From assembly GCF_900091435.1 (NCBI RefSeq), contig NZ_FMCS01000007.1, positions 186,001 to 250,000 of the forward strand: a stretch of DNA of 64,000 nt, written 5' to 3'. The first letter of the stretch is position 1. Every line of letters begins with the position of its first letter. Under the pieces are notes generated by a model. The model was not told the DNA's origin, did no database searches, and was given only the letters and a program-made list of their open reading frames with translations. Shown here piece by piece: positions 19,632-30,200 of the stretch. The position numbers and the translations under genes are program-made. Source of the DNA: Micromonospora chaiyaphumensis. Its GTDB lineage: Bacteria; Actinomycetota; Actinomycetes; Mycobacteriales; Micromonosporaceae.

Positions 19632-22448
19632 ATGCGCCTGTCGAAACGTCCGCACAGGGCGGTCCCCACGAGAAGAACGGCCGGCGTCGCCGCGCTGCTC
19701 CTGCTGACCGGCCTGACGCCGTTGCTCGGAGGCGCGCCGGCCGGCGCCGCCCCCACGCCCCCCACCTGCAGCAACGACCCTGCCGCCCGGCTGTCCACCG
19801 TGCCCAGCCCCGAGTCGGCGCTGGGCTTCCCACTCGGCACGGGCCAGGAGCGGGTCGTCACCAACGACGAGGTCCGTGGCTACCTGACGGCCGTCGACGC
19901 CGCCTCCGACCGCGTGGTCACGGGCGTGATGGCGACCAGCGTGCTCGGCCAGCCGCTGCCGTACGCCATCGTCTCCAACGAGCGGCACGTCCGGCCGGCC
20001 GCGCTGCGGCAGATCGCCGACGACATCCGCGACCTGCGGGACCCGCGCCGGACGAAGCCGAAGGAGGCCGCCGAGACCGCGGCCGACCGCCCCGCCATCG
20101 TCTGGGTGGCCGCCAACGTGCACGGCGGGGAGAAGAGCGGCACGGACGCCGCGCTCAAGACCCTGTACGAGCTCGCGTCCGGGCTGTCCTGCGCGGTCGC
20201 GGAGCGGAACGACAACCTGGTGACCGTCATCGTGCCGACCCAGAACCCCGACGGTCGCGACGCCAGCCGGCGGCAGAACGAGTACGGCTTCGACATGAAC
20301 CGGGACTGGTTCGCGCGCACCCAGCAGGAGACCGACGGCAAGATCGAACTGCTGCGGCAGTACCCGCCGCAGGTCTTCATCGACGCGCACGAGATGACCG
20401 GCCGGCAGTACTTCTTCCCGCCCAACGCCGACCCGATCCACCACGAGATCTCCAGCGAGAACGTCGACTGGATCAACCGGATCGGCGAGGCCAACAAGGC
20501 CGGCTTCGGCTTCAACGGCGCCTGCGGCGGCGCCGTCACCACCGAGTGCTACTTCAACTACGCGACGTACGACCTGTTCTTCATGGGCTACGGCGACACC
20601 GTCCCGGCCGCCGGCTTCGGCTCCGCCGGCATGACCTTCGAGAAGGGCAGCGCGTCGGCGGTGGCCGACCGGGTCCAGCAGCAGTTCCACACCCAGTGGT
20701 CCACCCTCGGGTGGGCCGCCGCGAACAAGCACGAGGTGCTGACCAGCTACTTCAAGATCTGGACGGACGCGCTCGCCGAGGGCCGGGCCGGGACGCTGGA
20801 GCCGAACGAGGTGGTCCAGCCGACCAACACCGTCCAGTTCCCGGTGCCGGACGTCCGGATCCGCTCGTACTTCCTGCTCCCCGACCGGCAGCTCGCCGAC
20901 GTGCGCCAGCTGGTCGAGCGGCTGCGCGGCATGGACGTCGAGGTCTACGAGGTGACCAGGCCGACGAAGGTGCCCACCGCCCGGATCTTCGGCGGGCGCA
21001 CCGCGACCGACGTCACGGTGCCGGCCGGCGCGTACTGGATCCCGATGGACCAGCCGCAGAAGCACTGGATCCAGGCGATCATGGGCGAGGACCCGTACGT
21101 CCCGTTCCCCTACTTCTACGACGTGTCGTCCTGGAGCAACCCGCTGCTCATGGGCGTGGACACCATCTACACCGGCGACGACGTCCGGCCGCACGCCCGA
21201 CTGGTCCGGCAGATCAGCGGTGGCAGGGCCTCGGCGGCCGGGGCCAAGGGGTCGTACGCGTACCCGCTGGACTCGGCGGCGGCGGCCGAACTCACCTTCC
21301 GGCTGCTCGGCCAGGGCGTGCCGGTCGTCCGTGACCTCGACACCAGCGTGGTCGGCTTCCCCGCGAAGAGCCTGACCCGGGAGATCGACCAGCTGGCCCG
21401 GTCGCTCGGGGTGACCCTGAGCCCGAGCGGCGCGGCGGCCGGCGGGAGCCCGGTGGACCTGCCGGATGTCGGGCTGTTCCAGGGCACCGGCATCTCCACC
21501 ACCTCCGGCTCCCACGGCGAGGCCCGGTACGTGCTCGGCAAGCGGTGGGGGCTGGACCTCACGCCGGTGACCACCGCCGACATCAACGACAACACCCCGG
21601 CGTTCACCGAGCGCACCGTGCTGCTCGTGCCGGACGGCAGCAGCGCGACCGGCGGGCTCACCGCCGCCGGGCAGGCCAACCTGCGGAACTGGATCGCCCA
21701 GGGCCACACCTACCTCGGCCTGCGCAACGAGGGCACCCGGATGGCCCGGGCCGCCGGCCTCACCTCCACCACCGAGAAGACGAAGCCGGCGGACTACCGG
21801 ATGATCGGCTCGCACCTGCGGGTCGACGTCGACCGCGGCAGCCCGGTCGCGCTGGGCCGCCCGGCCGAGGACTTCGAGTTCAACAACAGCGACTCGATCC
21901 TGACCCCGAGCAGCACCGGCACCAACGTCCTCACCTACCCGTCCGACGACACCTTCTGGGCGAACGGCTACACCGTGCGCAGCGAGGTGTTGAAGGGCAC
22001 CGTCGCACTGGTGGACGAGCCCACCGGCGCCGGCCGGGCCGTGCTGTTCGCGTTCAACCCGCTCTTCCGGGCGTACAACGAGAACGGGCTGCACCTGGTG
22101 GCCAACGCCCTGCTCTATCCGTCGGGCGCGGCGGCGGACGGCGGCGCCGCGCGACGCACGACCGGTGTCGATCCCGCCCGGGCGGCTGCGGCGGCCCGGC
22201 CGGTGGCGGACGACCTGGGCGGCGAGTGGCGGCCGATCACCGTCGAGGTGGCGGCCGGTGACCGCGGCAGCGCCGAGGCGGTCGTCGCCCGGTACACCGA
22301 CACCGCACGGGTCTCCGAGGCGGGAGGGTCGGCCTATCTGGTGATCCCGAACCCGGCCGGCCTGCAGGCCGACGAGCACCCGTTCCTGCGGGACCTGGTG
22401 GGCGCCCTCCGGGAGGCGCGGATCCCGCTCCGTTCCGTGGTGGGCTGA
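19632..22448 (+). CDS. large exported M14 metallopeptidase
   Basis: This 938-residue exported protein starts at ATG 19632 (GAGG seven bases before), with a signal peptide ending near AGAA (about residue 40). The M14 domain has zinc ligands in ANVHGGEKSG (about residue 160) and IDAHEMTG (about 250), plus the NPDGRDASRR and DMNRDW blocks. The remaining ~600 residues include a likely ThuA/glutamine-amidotransferase-like segment (PVVRDLD, RNWIAQGHTYLGLRNEG) and a C-terminal beta-rich end. It is much larger than digestive carboxypeptidases and resembles the long actinobacterial M14 group of unknown substrate. It follows the FAS1 gene by 78 bp. Confidence 0.85.
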   Translation: MRLSKRPHRAVPTRRTAGVAALLLLTGLTPLLGGAPAGAAPTPPTCSNDPAARLSTVPSPESALGFPLGTGQERVVTNDEVRGYLTAVDAASDRVVTGVMATSVLGQPLPYAIVSNERHVRPAALRQIADDIRDLRDPRRTKPKEAAETAADRPAIVWVAANVHGGEKSGTDAALKTLYELASGLSCAVAERNDNLVTVIVPTQNPDGRDASRRQNEYGFDMNRDWFARTQQETDGKIELLRQYPPQVFIDAHEMTGRQYFFPPNADPIHHEISSENVDWINRIGEANKAGFGFNGACGGAVTTECYFNYATYDLFFMGYGDTVPAAGFGSAGMTFEKGSASAVADRVQQQFHTQWSTLGWAAANKHEVLTSYFKIWTDALAEGRAGTLEPNEVVQPTNTVQFPVPDVRIRSYFLLPDRQLADVRQLVERLRGMDVEVYEVTRPTKVPTARIFGGRTATDVTVPAGAYWIPMDQPQKHWIQAIMGEDPYVPFPYFYDVSSWSNPLLMGVDTIYTGDDVRPHARLVRQISGGRASAAGAKGSYAYPLDSAAAAELTFRLLGQGVPVVRDLDTSVVGFPAKSLTREIDQLARSLGVTLSPSGAAAGGSPVDLPDVGLFQGTGISTTSGSHGEARYVLGKRWGLDLTPVTTADINDNTPAFTERTVLLVPDGSSATGGLTAAGQANLRNWIAQGHTYLGLRNEGTRMARAAGLTSTTEKTKPADYRMIGSHLRVDVDRGSPVALGRPAEDFEFNNSDSILTPSSTGTNVLTYPSDDTFWANGYTVRSEVLKGTVALVDEPTGAGRAVLFAFNPLFRAYNENGLHLVANALLYPSGAAADGGAARRTTGVDPARAAAAARPVADDLGGEWRPITVEVAAGDRGSAEAVVARYTDTARVSEAGGSAYLVIPNPAGLQADEHPFLRDLVGALREARIPLRSVVG

Positions 22449-22468
22449 CGCACCGTCCCGTACCGACA

Positions 22469-22506
22469 CGAAGGCCGCCGACCCCGAGCGGGGTCGGCGG
22501 CCTTCG
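22469..22506. terminator. bidirectional terminator between M14 and citrate synthase genes
   Basis: A perfect 17-bp stem (left arm 22469-22485, right arm 22490-22506) closes a GAGC tetraloop between two convergent genes. It should end transcription from both sides. No U-tract is present. Confidence 0.85.
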
Positions 22507-22520
22507 CCGTCAGGACCGGG

Positions 22521-23804
<1,284 letters not shown>

Positions 23805-23998
23805 CTGTTCCTCGCTTCGCCGGCAAGATCTTCGTTGAATTGCCTTCGCTTTTACCGTAATCACGGTGGGGAGGACACCGCTCGTCATGGTTCCGTGGTG
23901 AGGTATGCGTCACCCGATTCCCGACTTGCCGACTCGGAAACCCGGTGGAAGCGCGACCACCCCGGGCTGGGAAGGCTACCCGGCGATCCGGCGGATGA

Positions 23999-26044
23999 TC
24001 ACGAGAGGGTGAGCCTGGTCAGCGTCCCGTCGGCACCCACCCGGTAGAGGTCCAGGCGGTTGGCCCCGGCGGCGAACAGCCGGTCGTCGGGCAGGAGGGC
24101 GGCGAACCGCCGCCCGGCCGGGTCCGGCGCGACCACCGGGACGACCGCGCCGACCGTGCCGTTCACCGCCACGGCGAGCCGCGTCCCGTCCGGCACCGAG
24201 GCGGGCACGGTCCCCCAGACCAGCGCGGGCAGTTCGCCGTGCGCGGCGTCGACGTCGCGGAACGCGGCGAGGTTGGCCACGGTGGCCGTACCCCCGGGTG
24301 GTGTCTCCCCGACGTGGGTGCCGACCAGCGGGTCGGGCGGGGGTGTGGCGGGCGGGGACGGCACCCCGCCGGTGATCGTCAGCGGCTGGCCCGGGGTGTC
24401 GTAGAAGCGCTTGTCGGCCCGCTCGCGGGGGGACTGACCGGCCGGGCGGCCGTCCATCCGCCACGGGATCCGCACGTGCGTCTCGTCGGCGATCGTCGGC
24501 AGCAGGTCCACGTGTTCCCAGTTCCGGTCGTCGATCCGGCCGGCCCGCTGCCCCGGCTCCTTGACGAACAGCGGTACCCAGGAGACCTGATCGGGCGCGT
24601 GGGTGATGGCGTCCAGCCCGCGGCCCTGCCAGTCCTTCCGGAAGCTCACCCCGTGATCGGCGGTGACCAGCACGAGCGCCTGGTCGTAGAGGCCGGTGGC
24701 GCGCAGCGTGCGCAGCGTCTCGCCGATCAGCCGGTCGGTGTAGCCGAGCTGGGCCAGGTGCCGGGCCCGGGCCAGGTCCACCCACCCGGTCCCGTCGCTG
24801 CGCAGGTCCTCGGGAGCGGTGTAGTGCGCCCCGGACGGCAGGTAGACCCAGGGCGAATGGGGCATCAGCAGGTGCAGGAAGTGCAGGGTGGGCCGGCTCG
24901 CGGGGCGCAGCCCGGCCAGGAACGTGGTGAACCGGGCCGGCTGGTTGTCGTCGAGGGTGTCCCAGCGGAACTTCGGGTCGTCCGGCACGGGCTCGGCGGC
25001 GTCCAGCCCCGCCTCGGCCCGGGTCTGCTCCCGGTAGGAGTCCTCCGGGTCGATCCGGCTGTCCACCGGGGCGGTGACCTGGCGCAGCAGCTTCCCGCTC
25101 TCCCGGGCCAGCACGCCGAGCCCCTGCTCCGGGCTGGCCGGCTGCTCACAGCGGCTGGGCGGGCAGAGCCGGGTGATGCTCTCCTCGGCCTTGATGTCGT
25201 AGAGGCCGCCGAGAGCGGTGAACAGGTTGTCCGGGTACCGCGAGTAGTGCGGCGCGACCGGCTCCGCCGGGTAGCGGCCGGTGAGCATGGCCGGCAGCGC
25301 GTAGGGGGTCCAGCCGCTGACACCGGTGGCGTTGCGGTACCAGGTCGAGCCGCCGGCCAGCTCGGCGAAGTGCGGATACCGGGTCGCGTCGATCTTGCGG
25401 TCCGGGCCGAGCAGCGAGACCAGCGGCAGCTCGTCCAGGACGATCATGACGACCGGCGGGTGGGCGCCCGCGCCGGCCACCCCGGCGGCGCCGCCGTTCC
25501 CGCGGGGCAGCACCACCGCCGAGGCCGGCGAGGCGAAGACGAACAGGCCGACGAAGACCAGCGGACCCACCGCGGCCACCCGCAGCACCCGGGCCAGGGC
25601 CCGCCACCGCCGGTGGGCGGCCGCCGCGGCGGCGCCGACCACGCCCGCCACGAGCAGCAGGGGTACGCCCCGCAGCGGCGTGCCGTGCCGGCCGACCTGG
25701 ACCGCGAGCGCGGCCAGCAGCAGCCCGACGATCAGCGTGTGCAGGGCCGCCCGGACCGGTCGGCCGGCGACCAGGCCGGCCGCGCCGAGCAGGGCGAACG
25801 GCACGGTCGGCGCGATCGCGATCAGGGCCACCAGGAGCAGTACGTCGGCCCGGGAGGCGCGGTGGAACAGGAAGAAGTCCGGGCTGCGGCCGAGCACGTC
25901 CAGCAGCGGCTGGGTGACCACCAGCCCGACCAGCGCCACGACCTCCAGCAGCCGGCCCACCTCGCCGCGCCAGCCGCCCCGGCGCCGGGGCCCTTCGGAG
26001 GGTGCCGGCGGTGCCTGCGGCGGTGCGAGCGTGCCCTCAGCCAC
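23999..26044 (-). CDS. membrane sulfatase/alkaline-phosphatase-superfamily enzyme
   Basis: This 681-residue protein has about five transmembrane helices in residues 30-175, then an extracytoplasmic alkaline-phosphatase-fold domain. Metal-site residues are visible in MIVLDELP and LVTADHGVSF, and the nucleophile region SGWTPYALPAMLTGRYP resembles Thr/Ser-type phosphotransferases (LTA-synthase-like) rather than formylglycine sulfatases. A wall-polymer phospho- or sulfo-transfer role is the likeliest reading. GTG 26044 overlaps the methyltransferase stop by 8 bp, so it is the third, coupled gene of the operon that starts at 27610. Confidence 0.82.
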   Translation of the reverse strand: MAEGTLAPPQAPPAPSEGPRRRGGWRGEVGRLLEVVALVGLVVTQPLLDVLGRSPDFFLFHRASRADVLLLVALIAIAPTVPFALLGAAGLVAGRPVRAALHTLIVGLLLAALAVQVGRHGTPLRGVPLLLVAGVVGAAAAAAHRRWRALARVLRVAAVGPLVFVGLFVFASPASAVVLPRGNGGAAGVAGAGAHPPVVMIVLDELPLVSLLGPDRKIDATRYPHFAELAGGSTWYRNATGVSGWTPYALPAMLTGRYPAEPVAPHYSRYPDNLFTALGGLYDIKAEESITRLCPPSRCEQPASPEQGLGVLARESGKLLRQVTAPVDSRIDPEDSYREQTRAEAGLDAAEPVPDDPKFRWDTLDDNQPARFTTFLAGLRPASRPTLHFLHLLMPHSPWVYLPSGAHYTAPEDLRSDGTGWVDLARARHLAQLGYTDRLIGETLRTLRATGLYDQALVLVTADHGVSFRKDWQGRGLDAITHAPDQVSWVPLFVKEPGQRAGRIDDRNWEHVDLLPTIADETHVRIPWRMDGRPAGQSPRERADKRFYDTPGQPLTITGGVPSPPATPPPDPLVGTHVGETPPGGTATVANLAAFRDVDAAHGELPALVWGTVPASVPDGTRLAVAVNGTVGAVVPVVAPDPAGRRFAALLPDDRLFAAGANRLDLYRVGADGTLTRLTLS

Positions 26045-27455
26045 CCACCACCACCTGGTAGAGGGTGCGGGTGCCCGACGGCAGATCGGTGCGGCCGACG
26101 ACCCGCCCGCGCGCCGCGAGCAGCGACTCGAACACCTCCCGGCGGTAGTCCGGGAACAGCCCGTCCGGCTTGTTGGCCAGCAGCCGGCGGGCCATCGGGT
26201 CCTCGGGATGCACGAACTCGACCACGAGGCTGCCGCCGGCCACGGTCAGCGTGACGAGCTGGTCCAGCACCTCGGGCAGCGGCACGTTCCGGCCGATCGC
26301 CAGGTGGTGCACCACGGCCAGGGCGAGCACCGCGTCGGCCCGGGCCCGGTCGGCGAAGGCCGCCCGCTCGACGCCCCGCCAGCCACCGCCGGGCGACGGG
26401 TCGGCCAGGTCCATCACCAGCGGCAGGATCCGCTCCTCCCCCTCGTCGCGCAGCGCGCGGTAGAGGGCGTCGACCACCGCCGGGTCCTGCTCGACGGCGA
26501 CCACGTGATCGGCGTGCCGGGCGGCGATCCGGGCGTAGCGGCCGTCGTTGGCGCCCAGGTCGAGCGCCCGGCCCGGCCCGGTGGCGGCCATCGCCCGGTC
26601 GACGAAGTGCTCCTTGGCCTGCCGGTCCGGCACCGAGTACGCGCACGTGCGCTGGTAGTCCGACCAGTGGCTGTCCCCCGGCCGGTGGTGCAGCCGGCGG
26701 ACCAGCTTCGTCAGCCCGCGCACCGCGGCCAGGGCCAGTTCGCGCGAGTAGCCGGCGGCCCGCAACTGGGCGCGGACCGTGCTGGTGCTGTCCCCGGCGT
26801 TGCGGTCCTGCATGGCGCCGTGCAGGTGCACATGGGTGAGCACGCCGGCCCGCCAGCGCCGGGCCCCGCCGAAGAGCCGGCGCATCTGGTCCGGCTCGAT
26901 GCCGTCGACGCGGGCCCGCAGGAAGGGCTGGAAGTCCAGCCCGAGGTGGGCCTGGACCAGCAGCGGATACAGCAGGGTCTGGCAGAACTGCCGGTAGCCG
27001 GCCCAGGGCTCGCCGTCGCGGGCCGCCTCGAACGAACCGACGTCGATGAAGACCGGCCGGGCGCCCCGCCACTGCACGTTGTAGGCCGAACCGTCCTTGG
27101 TGGTGAAACCGGCGGCCAGCGCGGCGCGCAGCACCTCCAGGTGCAGCAGCGCCGCGTCCCGCAGCATCCCGTACGACCACTCGTAGGGGTGCGAGACGAA
27201 CGGGATCCGCTCGTGGCGCAGCACCGCGGCCCAGGGCACGTCGACCGGGGTGGGGAACAGTTCCTCGGTGCCGCACACCTGCCGGGTGGCGAGCAGGTCG
27301 CGGAAGAAGTCGCTGGCGGCCAGCGCGCGCCAGTCGCGCGCCGACCGCTCGTCCAGCCCGCGCAACACCTCCCCGGCGCGGTGGAACACCCGGTTGCCGG
27401 GGTCGCGGAAGGAGCCGGGGTCGGCGCGCAGGCCGGTGGTGTCGGGGAACGCCAC
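26037..27455 (-). CDS. class I SAM-dependent methyltransferase (two-domain)
   Basis: This 472-residue protein carries a SAM-binding Rossmann domain in its second half. Motif I is ALDLGANDGRYARIA (about residues 300-314) and the acidic motif II is VVAVEQDP. The first ~280 residues form a separate domain with WAAVLRHERIPFVSHPYEWSYGML and a VFIDVGSFE block that looks like a substrate module. The acceptor is unknown; it may be a glycan or polyprenyl intermediate. It overlaps the downstream sulfatase-like gene by 8 bp and follows the small membrane gene by 5 bp. Confidence 0.8.
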   Translation of the reverse strand: MAFPDTTGLRADPGSFRDPGNRVFHRAGEVLRGLDERSARDWRALAASDFFRDLLATRQVCGTEELFPTPVDVPWAAVLRHERIPFVSHPYEWSYGMLRDAALLHLEVLRAALAAGFTTKDGSAYNVQWRGARPVFIDVGSFEAARDGEPWAGYRQFCQTLLYPLLVQAHLGLDFQPFLRARVDGIEPDQMRRLFGGARRWRAGVLTHVHLHGAMQDRNAGDSTSTVRAQLRAAGYSRELALAAVRGLTKLVRRLHHRPGDSHWSDYQRTCAYSVPDRQAKEHFVDRAMAATGPGRALDLGANDGRYARIAARHADHVVAVEQDPAVVDALYRALRDEGEERILPLVMDLADPSPGGGWRGVERAAFADRARADAVLALAVVHHLAIGRNVPLPEVLDQLVTLTVAGGSLVVEFVHPEDPMARRLLANKPDGLFPDYRREVFESLLAARGRVVGRTDLPSGTRTLYQVVVGG

Positions 27456-27460
27456 GCCGG

Positions 27461-27610
27461 TCAGCCCTGGTCGGTGGGCTGCCGGCGGAACCGGGCCACC
27501 AGCCGTCGCCAGTAGAGCTTGGCGGCCACCGCCACGCCGGCCACCCCGCCGACCACCGCCTGCACGATGAGGCTGCCGGATCCCGCGTCCAGGTAGGCCA
27601 GGTGCGTCAC
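27461..27610 (-). CDS. 49-residue membrane peptide (YLDxGSGS type)
   Basis: This small gene encodes VTHLAYLDAGSGSLIVQ followed by one transmembrane helix (VVGGVAGVAVAAKLYW) and a basic tail RRLVARFRRQ. GTG 27610 lies 8 nt after a purine-rich AAGGAAG site, which decides the start; ATG 27637 is an in-frame alternative. Peptides beginning YLDxGSGS with a single helix recur in bacteria beside surface-glycan genes. It is the first gene of the operon with the methyltransferase and sulfatase-like gene and may anchor or scaffold them. Confidence 0.7.
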   Translation of the reverse strand: MTHLAYLDAGSGSLIVQAVVGGVAGVAVAAKLYWRRLVARFRRQPTDQG

Positions 27611-27789
27611 GGCTGCTTCCTTCCCCTCGCCAGTCATCGGAGTCCGGCCCGATATGAGAGCTTTACCGCTCTAAGCCGGACTTGCCCCACCGTACGCCTC
27701 TAGTCCCGATCGTGCGGGCCACACCGGCCACTCGTCCCCCGTCCGATCCGTTCAAGACGGGCGGCCCCACCGGCCCCTACCGTGGCCGC

Positions 27790-28188
27790 ATGACACCGCA
27801 GTTCGATCTCATCGGGATGGTCGTCACCGACATGGGACGCACCCTGGACTTCTACCGCCGGCTCGGGCTGCCGGTCCCGCCCGGCGCCGAACACGAGCCG
27901 CACGTCGAGGTCACGCTCGACAACGGCGTCCGGCTGGCCTGGGACACGGTCGAGACGATCCGCAGCTTCGACCCCGGCCACACCCCGGCGAGCGGCAGCC
28001 CGCGCGCCAACCTGGCCTTCCGCTGCGCCGATCCGGCCGAGGTGGACCGCTGGTACGCCGACCTGACCGCCGCCGGCCACCACGGCCACCTGGCGCCGTG
28101 GGACGCCTTCTGGGGCCAGCGGTACGCCGTCCTGCACGACCCGGACGGCAACGGGGTCGACCTGTTCGCCCCGCTCAAGACCGACTGA
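27790..28188 (+). CDS. VOC (glyoxalase/bleomycin-resistance) family protein
   Basis: This 132-residue protein has two beta-alpha-beta-beta-beta modules: DLIGMVVTDMGRTLDFYRRLG at the start and ANLAFRCADPAEVDRWYADL in the second half, ending with the DPDGNGVDLFAP strand. Typical members bind a metal or antibiotic, but the ligands are not certain here. TACCGT at 27778-27783 is a likely -10 that would make the ATG at 27790 leaderless. It converges on the AraC gene. Confidence 0.82.
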   Translation: MTPQFDLIGMVVTDMGRTLDFYRRLGLPVPPGAEHEPHVEVTLDNGVRLAWDTVETIRSFDPGHTPASGSPRANLAFRCADPAEVDRWYADLTAAGHHGHLAPWDAFWGQRYAVLHDPDGNGVDLFAPLKTD

Positions 28189-28206
28189 GCGCCGGCCGGC
28201 GGCCGG

Positions 28207-28908
28207 TCAGGAGCCGGCGGGCGGCAGCAGGCGGGTCGGCGGGACGCCGGCCAGTTCCCGCACCTCACGGGTGAGATGGGCCTGGTCGGCGTACCCGGCC
28301 AGGACGGCCACCTCCGCCAGCGGCGTCCCGGCGCCGGCCAGGTCGAGGGCGCGGCGCATCCGCAGGATGCGGGCGAGGGTCTTCGGGCCGTACCCGAAGA
28401 GGAGTTGGCTGCGCCGGTGCAGGGCCCGCGCGCCGAGGCCGACCTCGGCGGCGGTCGCGGCGACGGTGGCGCCGGCCGCCAGCCGGGCGGCGACCCGCGC
28501 CCCGAGCGGGTCCGGGCCACCGGCGGCCCGCAACCGGCCCCGCGCGACCTCCTCCAGCACGGCGGCGACCGGTGCGCCGGCTGCCGCGACACGGTCGGCG
28601 AGGTGGGCGGCGGCGCGTCCCCACAGGTCGGCGAGGGGCACCCGCTGGTCCCGCAGCTCGTCGGCGGGAACGCCGAACACGGCGGGGCCGGTGCCGGGCG
28701 GCAGGCGCAGCCCGACCCACCGCTCCCCCGGCACGCTCACGGACAGGTGCGCGGTGCGGTCCGGACCGGCGACGAGCAGCCCCGAGCGGCTGGACCAGAG
28801 CAGGTCCAGGCACCCGTCCGGCAGCACCCGCACGGGCCCGTCGCCCCGCGAGACGCTGGTCCACCGCACGGCTCCGGGGATTCCCAGCGCCGGTCCCTCC
28901 CGGTACAT
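28207..28908 (-). CDS. AraC-family transcriptional regulator
   Basis: This 233-residue regulator has an N-terminal sensor (residues 1-105; VLPDGCLDLLW and ERWVGLRLPPGTGPAVFGVPA), the form found in DUF6597-type AraC proteins. A C-terminal double helix-turn-helix follows (about 145-230; ATAAEVGLGARALHRRSQLLFGY and VAVLAGYADQAHLTREV). Such proteins often control a neighbouring gene, and the convergent VOC gene is the nearest candidate. The frame upstream is open for kilobases, but ATG 28908 behind GGTGGGGG is where the homology begins. Confidence 0.85.
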   Translation of the reverse strand: MYREGPALGIPGAVRWTSVSRGDGPVRVLPDGCLDLLWSSRSGLLVAGPDRTAHLSVSVPGERWVGLRLPPGTGPAVFGVPADELRDQRVPLADLWGRAAAHLADRVAAAGAPVAAVLEEVARGRLRAAGGPDPLGARVAARLAAGATVAATAAEVGLGARALHRRSQLLFGYGPKTLARILRMRRALDLAGAGTPLAEVAVLAGYADQAHLTREVRELAGVPPTRLLPPAGS

Positions 28909-28970
28909 GCCCCCACCCTGCCACGCCGCGGTCCGGCCACCACTCCGGATCTCGGCGAGATCTCCTGCGG

Positions 28971-30197
28971 TCAGGGGCGGTGGTGCATGGCGAGGCGGAG
29001 CAGGGTGAAGCGGAGGGCGGTCGCCGCGAGGTTGGCGGCGACCAGGACGGTCAGCTCCAGGGCGCGGGGCGGGGTGCCGGCGGTCGCGTGCAGGACTGCC
29101 AGAGACCCGCTGGTCAGCGCCAGGCCGAGTGCGAAGGCGAGCAGGCCCTGGAGGTGGTGCCGGCCGGCGTGCCGGCGGCCGGTGACACCGAAGGTGAGCC
29201 GCCGGTTGGCCGCCGTGTTGGCCACCGCGGTGACCAGCAGCGCCAGCAGGTTCGCCGGTTGCGCCCCGAGCGGGCCGCGGGCCAGCACGAACAACACGAG
29301 GTACGCCAGCGTGCTGGCCACCCCGACCAGGGCGAACCGGGCGAGCTGCCGGGGCAGCCCGACGGGCACCTGGGTCGGCGGTGCGTGCAGCGGCGCCCGG
29401 CCGAGCTGCGCGCGCAGGTCGGCCAGGGGCAGCGCCCCGGTGACCAGCCCCCGGCCGAGCCGCCAGATGCCGCGCAGGTCGGCCAGGGCGGTGGCCACGA
29501 TGTCCACGCGGCTGTCCGGGTCGTCCACCCAGTCCACCGGCACCTCGTGGATCCGCAGGCCGGCCCGCTGGGCCAGCACCAGCAGCTCGGTGTCGAAGAA
29601 CCAGCCGGTGTCCTGCACGAGCGGCAGCAGTCCGGCCGCCACGTCGGCGCGGATCGCCTTGAACCCGCACTGCGCGTCGGAGAACCGCACCGCGAGCGTG
29701 CCGCGCAGCAGCAGGTTGTAGCCGCGCGAGATCACCTCCCGCTTGGCGCCCCGGACCACCCGGCTGGTCCGCGCCAGCCGGGTGCCGATGGCCAGGTCCG
29801 AGTGACCGGAGATGAGCGGGGCGACCAGCGGCAGCAGCGCCGCCAGGTCGGTGGAGAGGTCGACGTCCATGTAGGCGAGCACCGGCGCCGGTGAGGCCGA
29901 CCAGGCGGCCCGCAGCGCCCGGCCCCGCCCCTTGGCCGCCAGGTGCAGCACCCCGACCTCGGGCAGCTCGGCGGCGAGCGCCTCGGCCACCGCGAGCGTG
30001 CCGTCCACGCTGGCGTTGTCCGCCACGGTGATCCGGAACGGGTACGGGAAGTGCGCCGTGAGGTGCGCGTGCAGCCGCCGGACGCAGGGGCCCAGGTCGA
30101 CCTCCTCGTTGTGGACGGGCACCACCACGTCGAGCACCGCCGTGGGCGTCGTGGGCCGGGCCTGCACGGCGGCCCGGGGTTCGCTCGTGTTCGTCAT
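28971..30197 (-). CDS. GT2 glycosyltransferase fused to GtrA-like membrane domain
   Basis: This 408-residue fusion has an N-terminal dolichol-phosphate-mannose-synthase-like GT2 domain (residues 20-250), with VVVPVHNEE, the nucleotide-sugar site YMDVDLSTD and the CGFKAIR block. The C-terminal GtrA-like region (about 280-400) has four helices. The enzyme should charge polyprenyl phosphate with a sugar, and the GtrA part would help flip or present it. It lies 3 bp after the GT39 gene, a natural partner that uses polyprenyl-phosphate sugars outside the membrane. Confidence 0.88.
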   Translation of the reverse strand: MTNTSEPRAAVQARPTTPTAVLDVVVPVHNEEVDLGPCVRRLHAHLTAHFPYPFRITVADNASVDGTLAVAEALAAELPEVGVLHLAAKGRGRALRAAWSASPAPVLAYMDVDLSTDLAALLPLVAPLISGHSDLAIGTRLARTSRVVRGAKREVISRGYNLLLRGTLAVRFSDAQCGFKAIRADVAAGLLPLVQDTGWFFDTELLVLAQRAGLRIHEVPVDWVDDPDSRVDIVATALADLRGIWRLGRGLVTGALPLADLRAQLGRAPLHAPPTQVPVGLPRQLARFALVGVASTLAYLVLFVLARGPLGAQPANLLALLVTAVANTAANRRLTFGVTGRRHAGRHHLQGLLAFALGLALTSGSLAVLHATAGTPPRALELTVLVAANLAATALRFTLLRLAMHHRP

Positions 30198-30200
30198 CGC

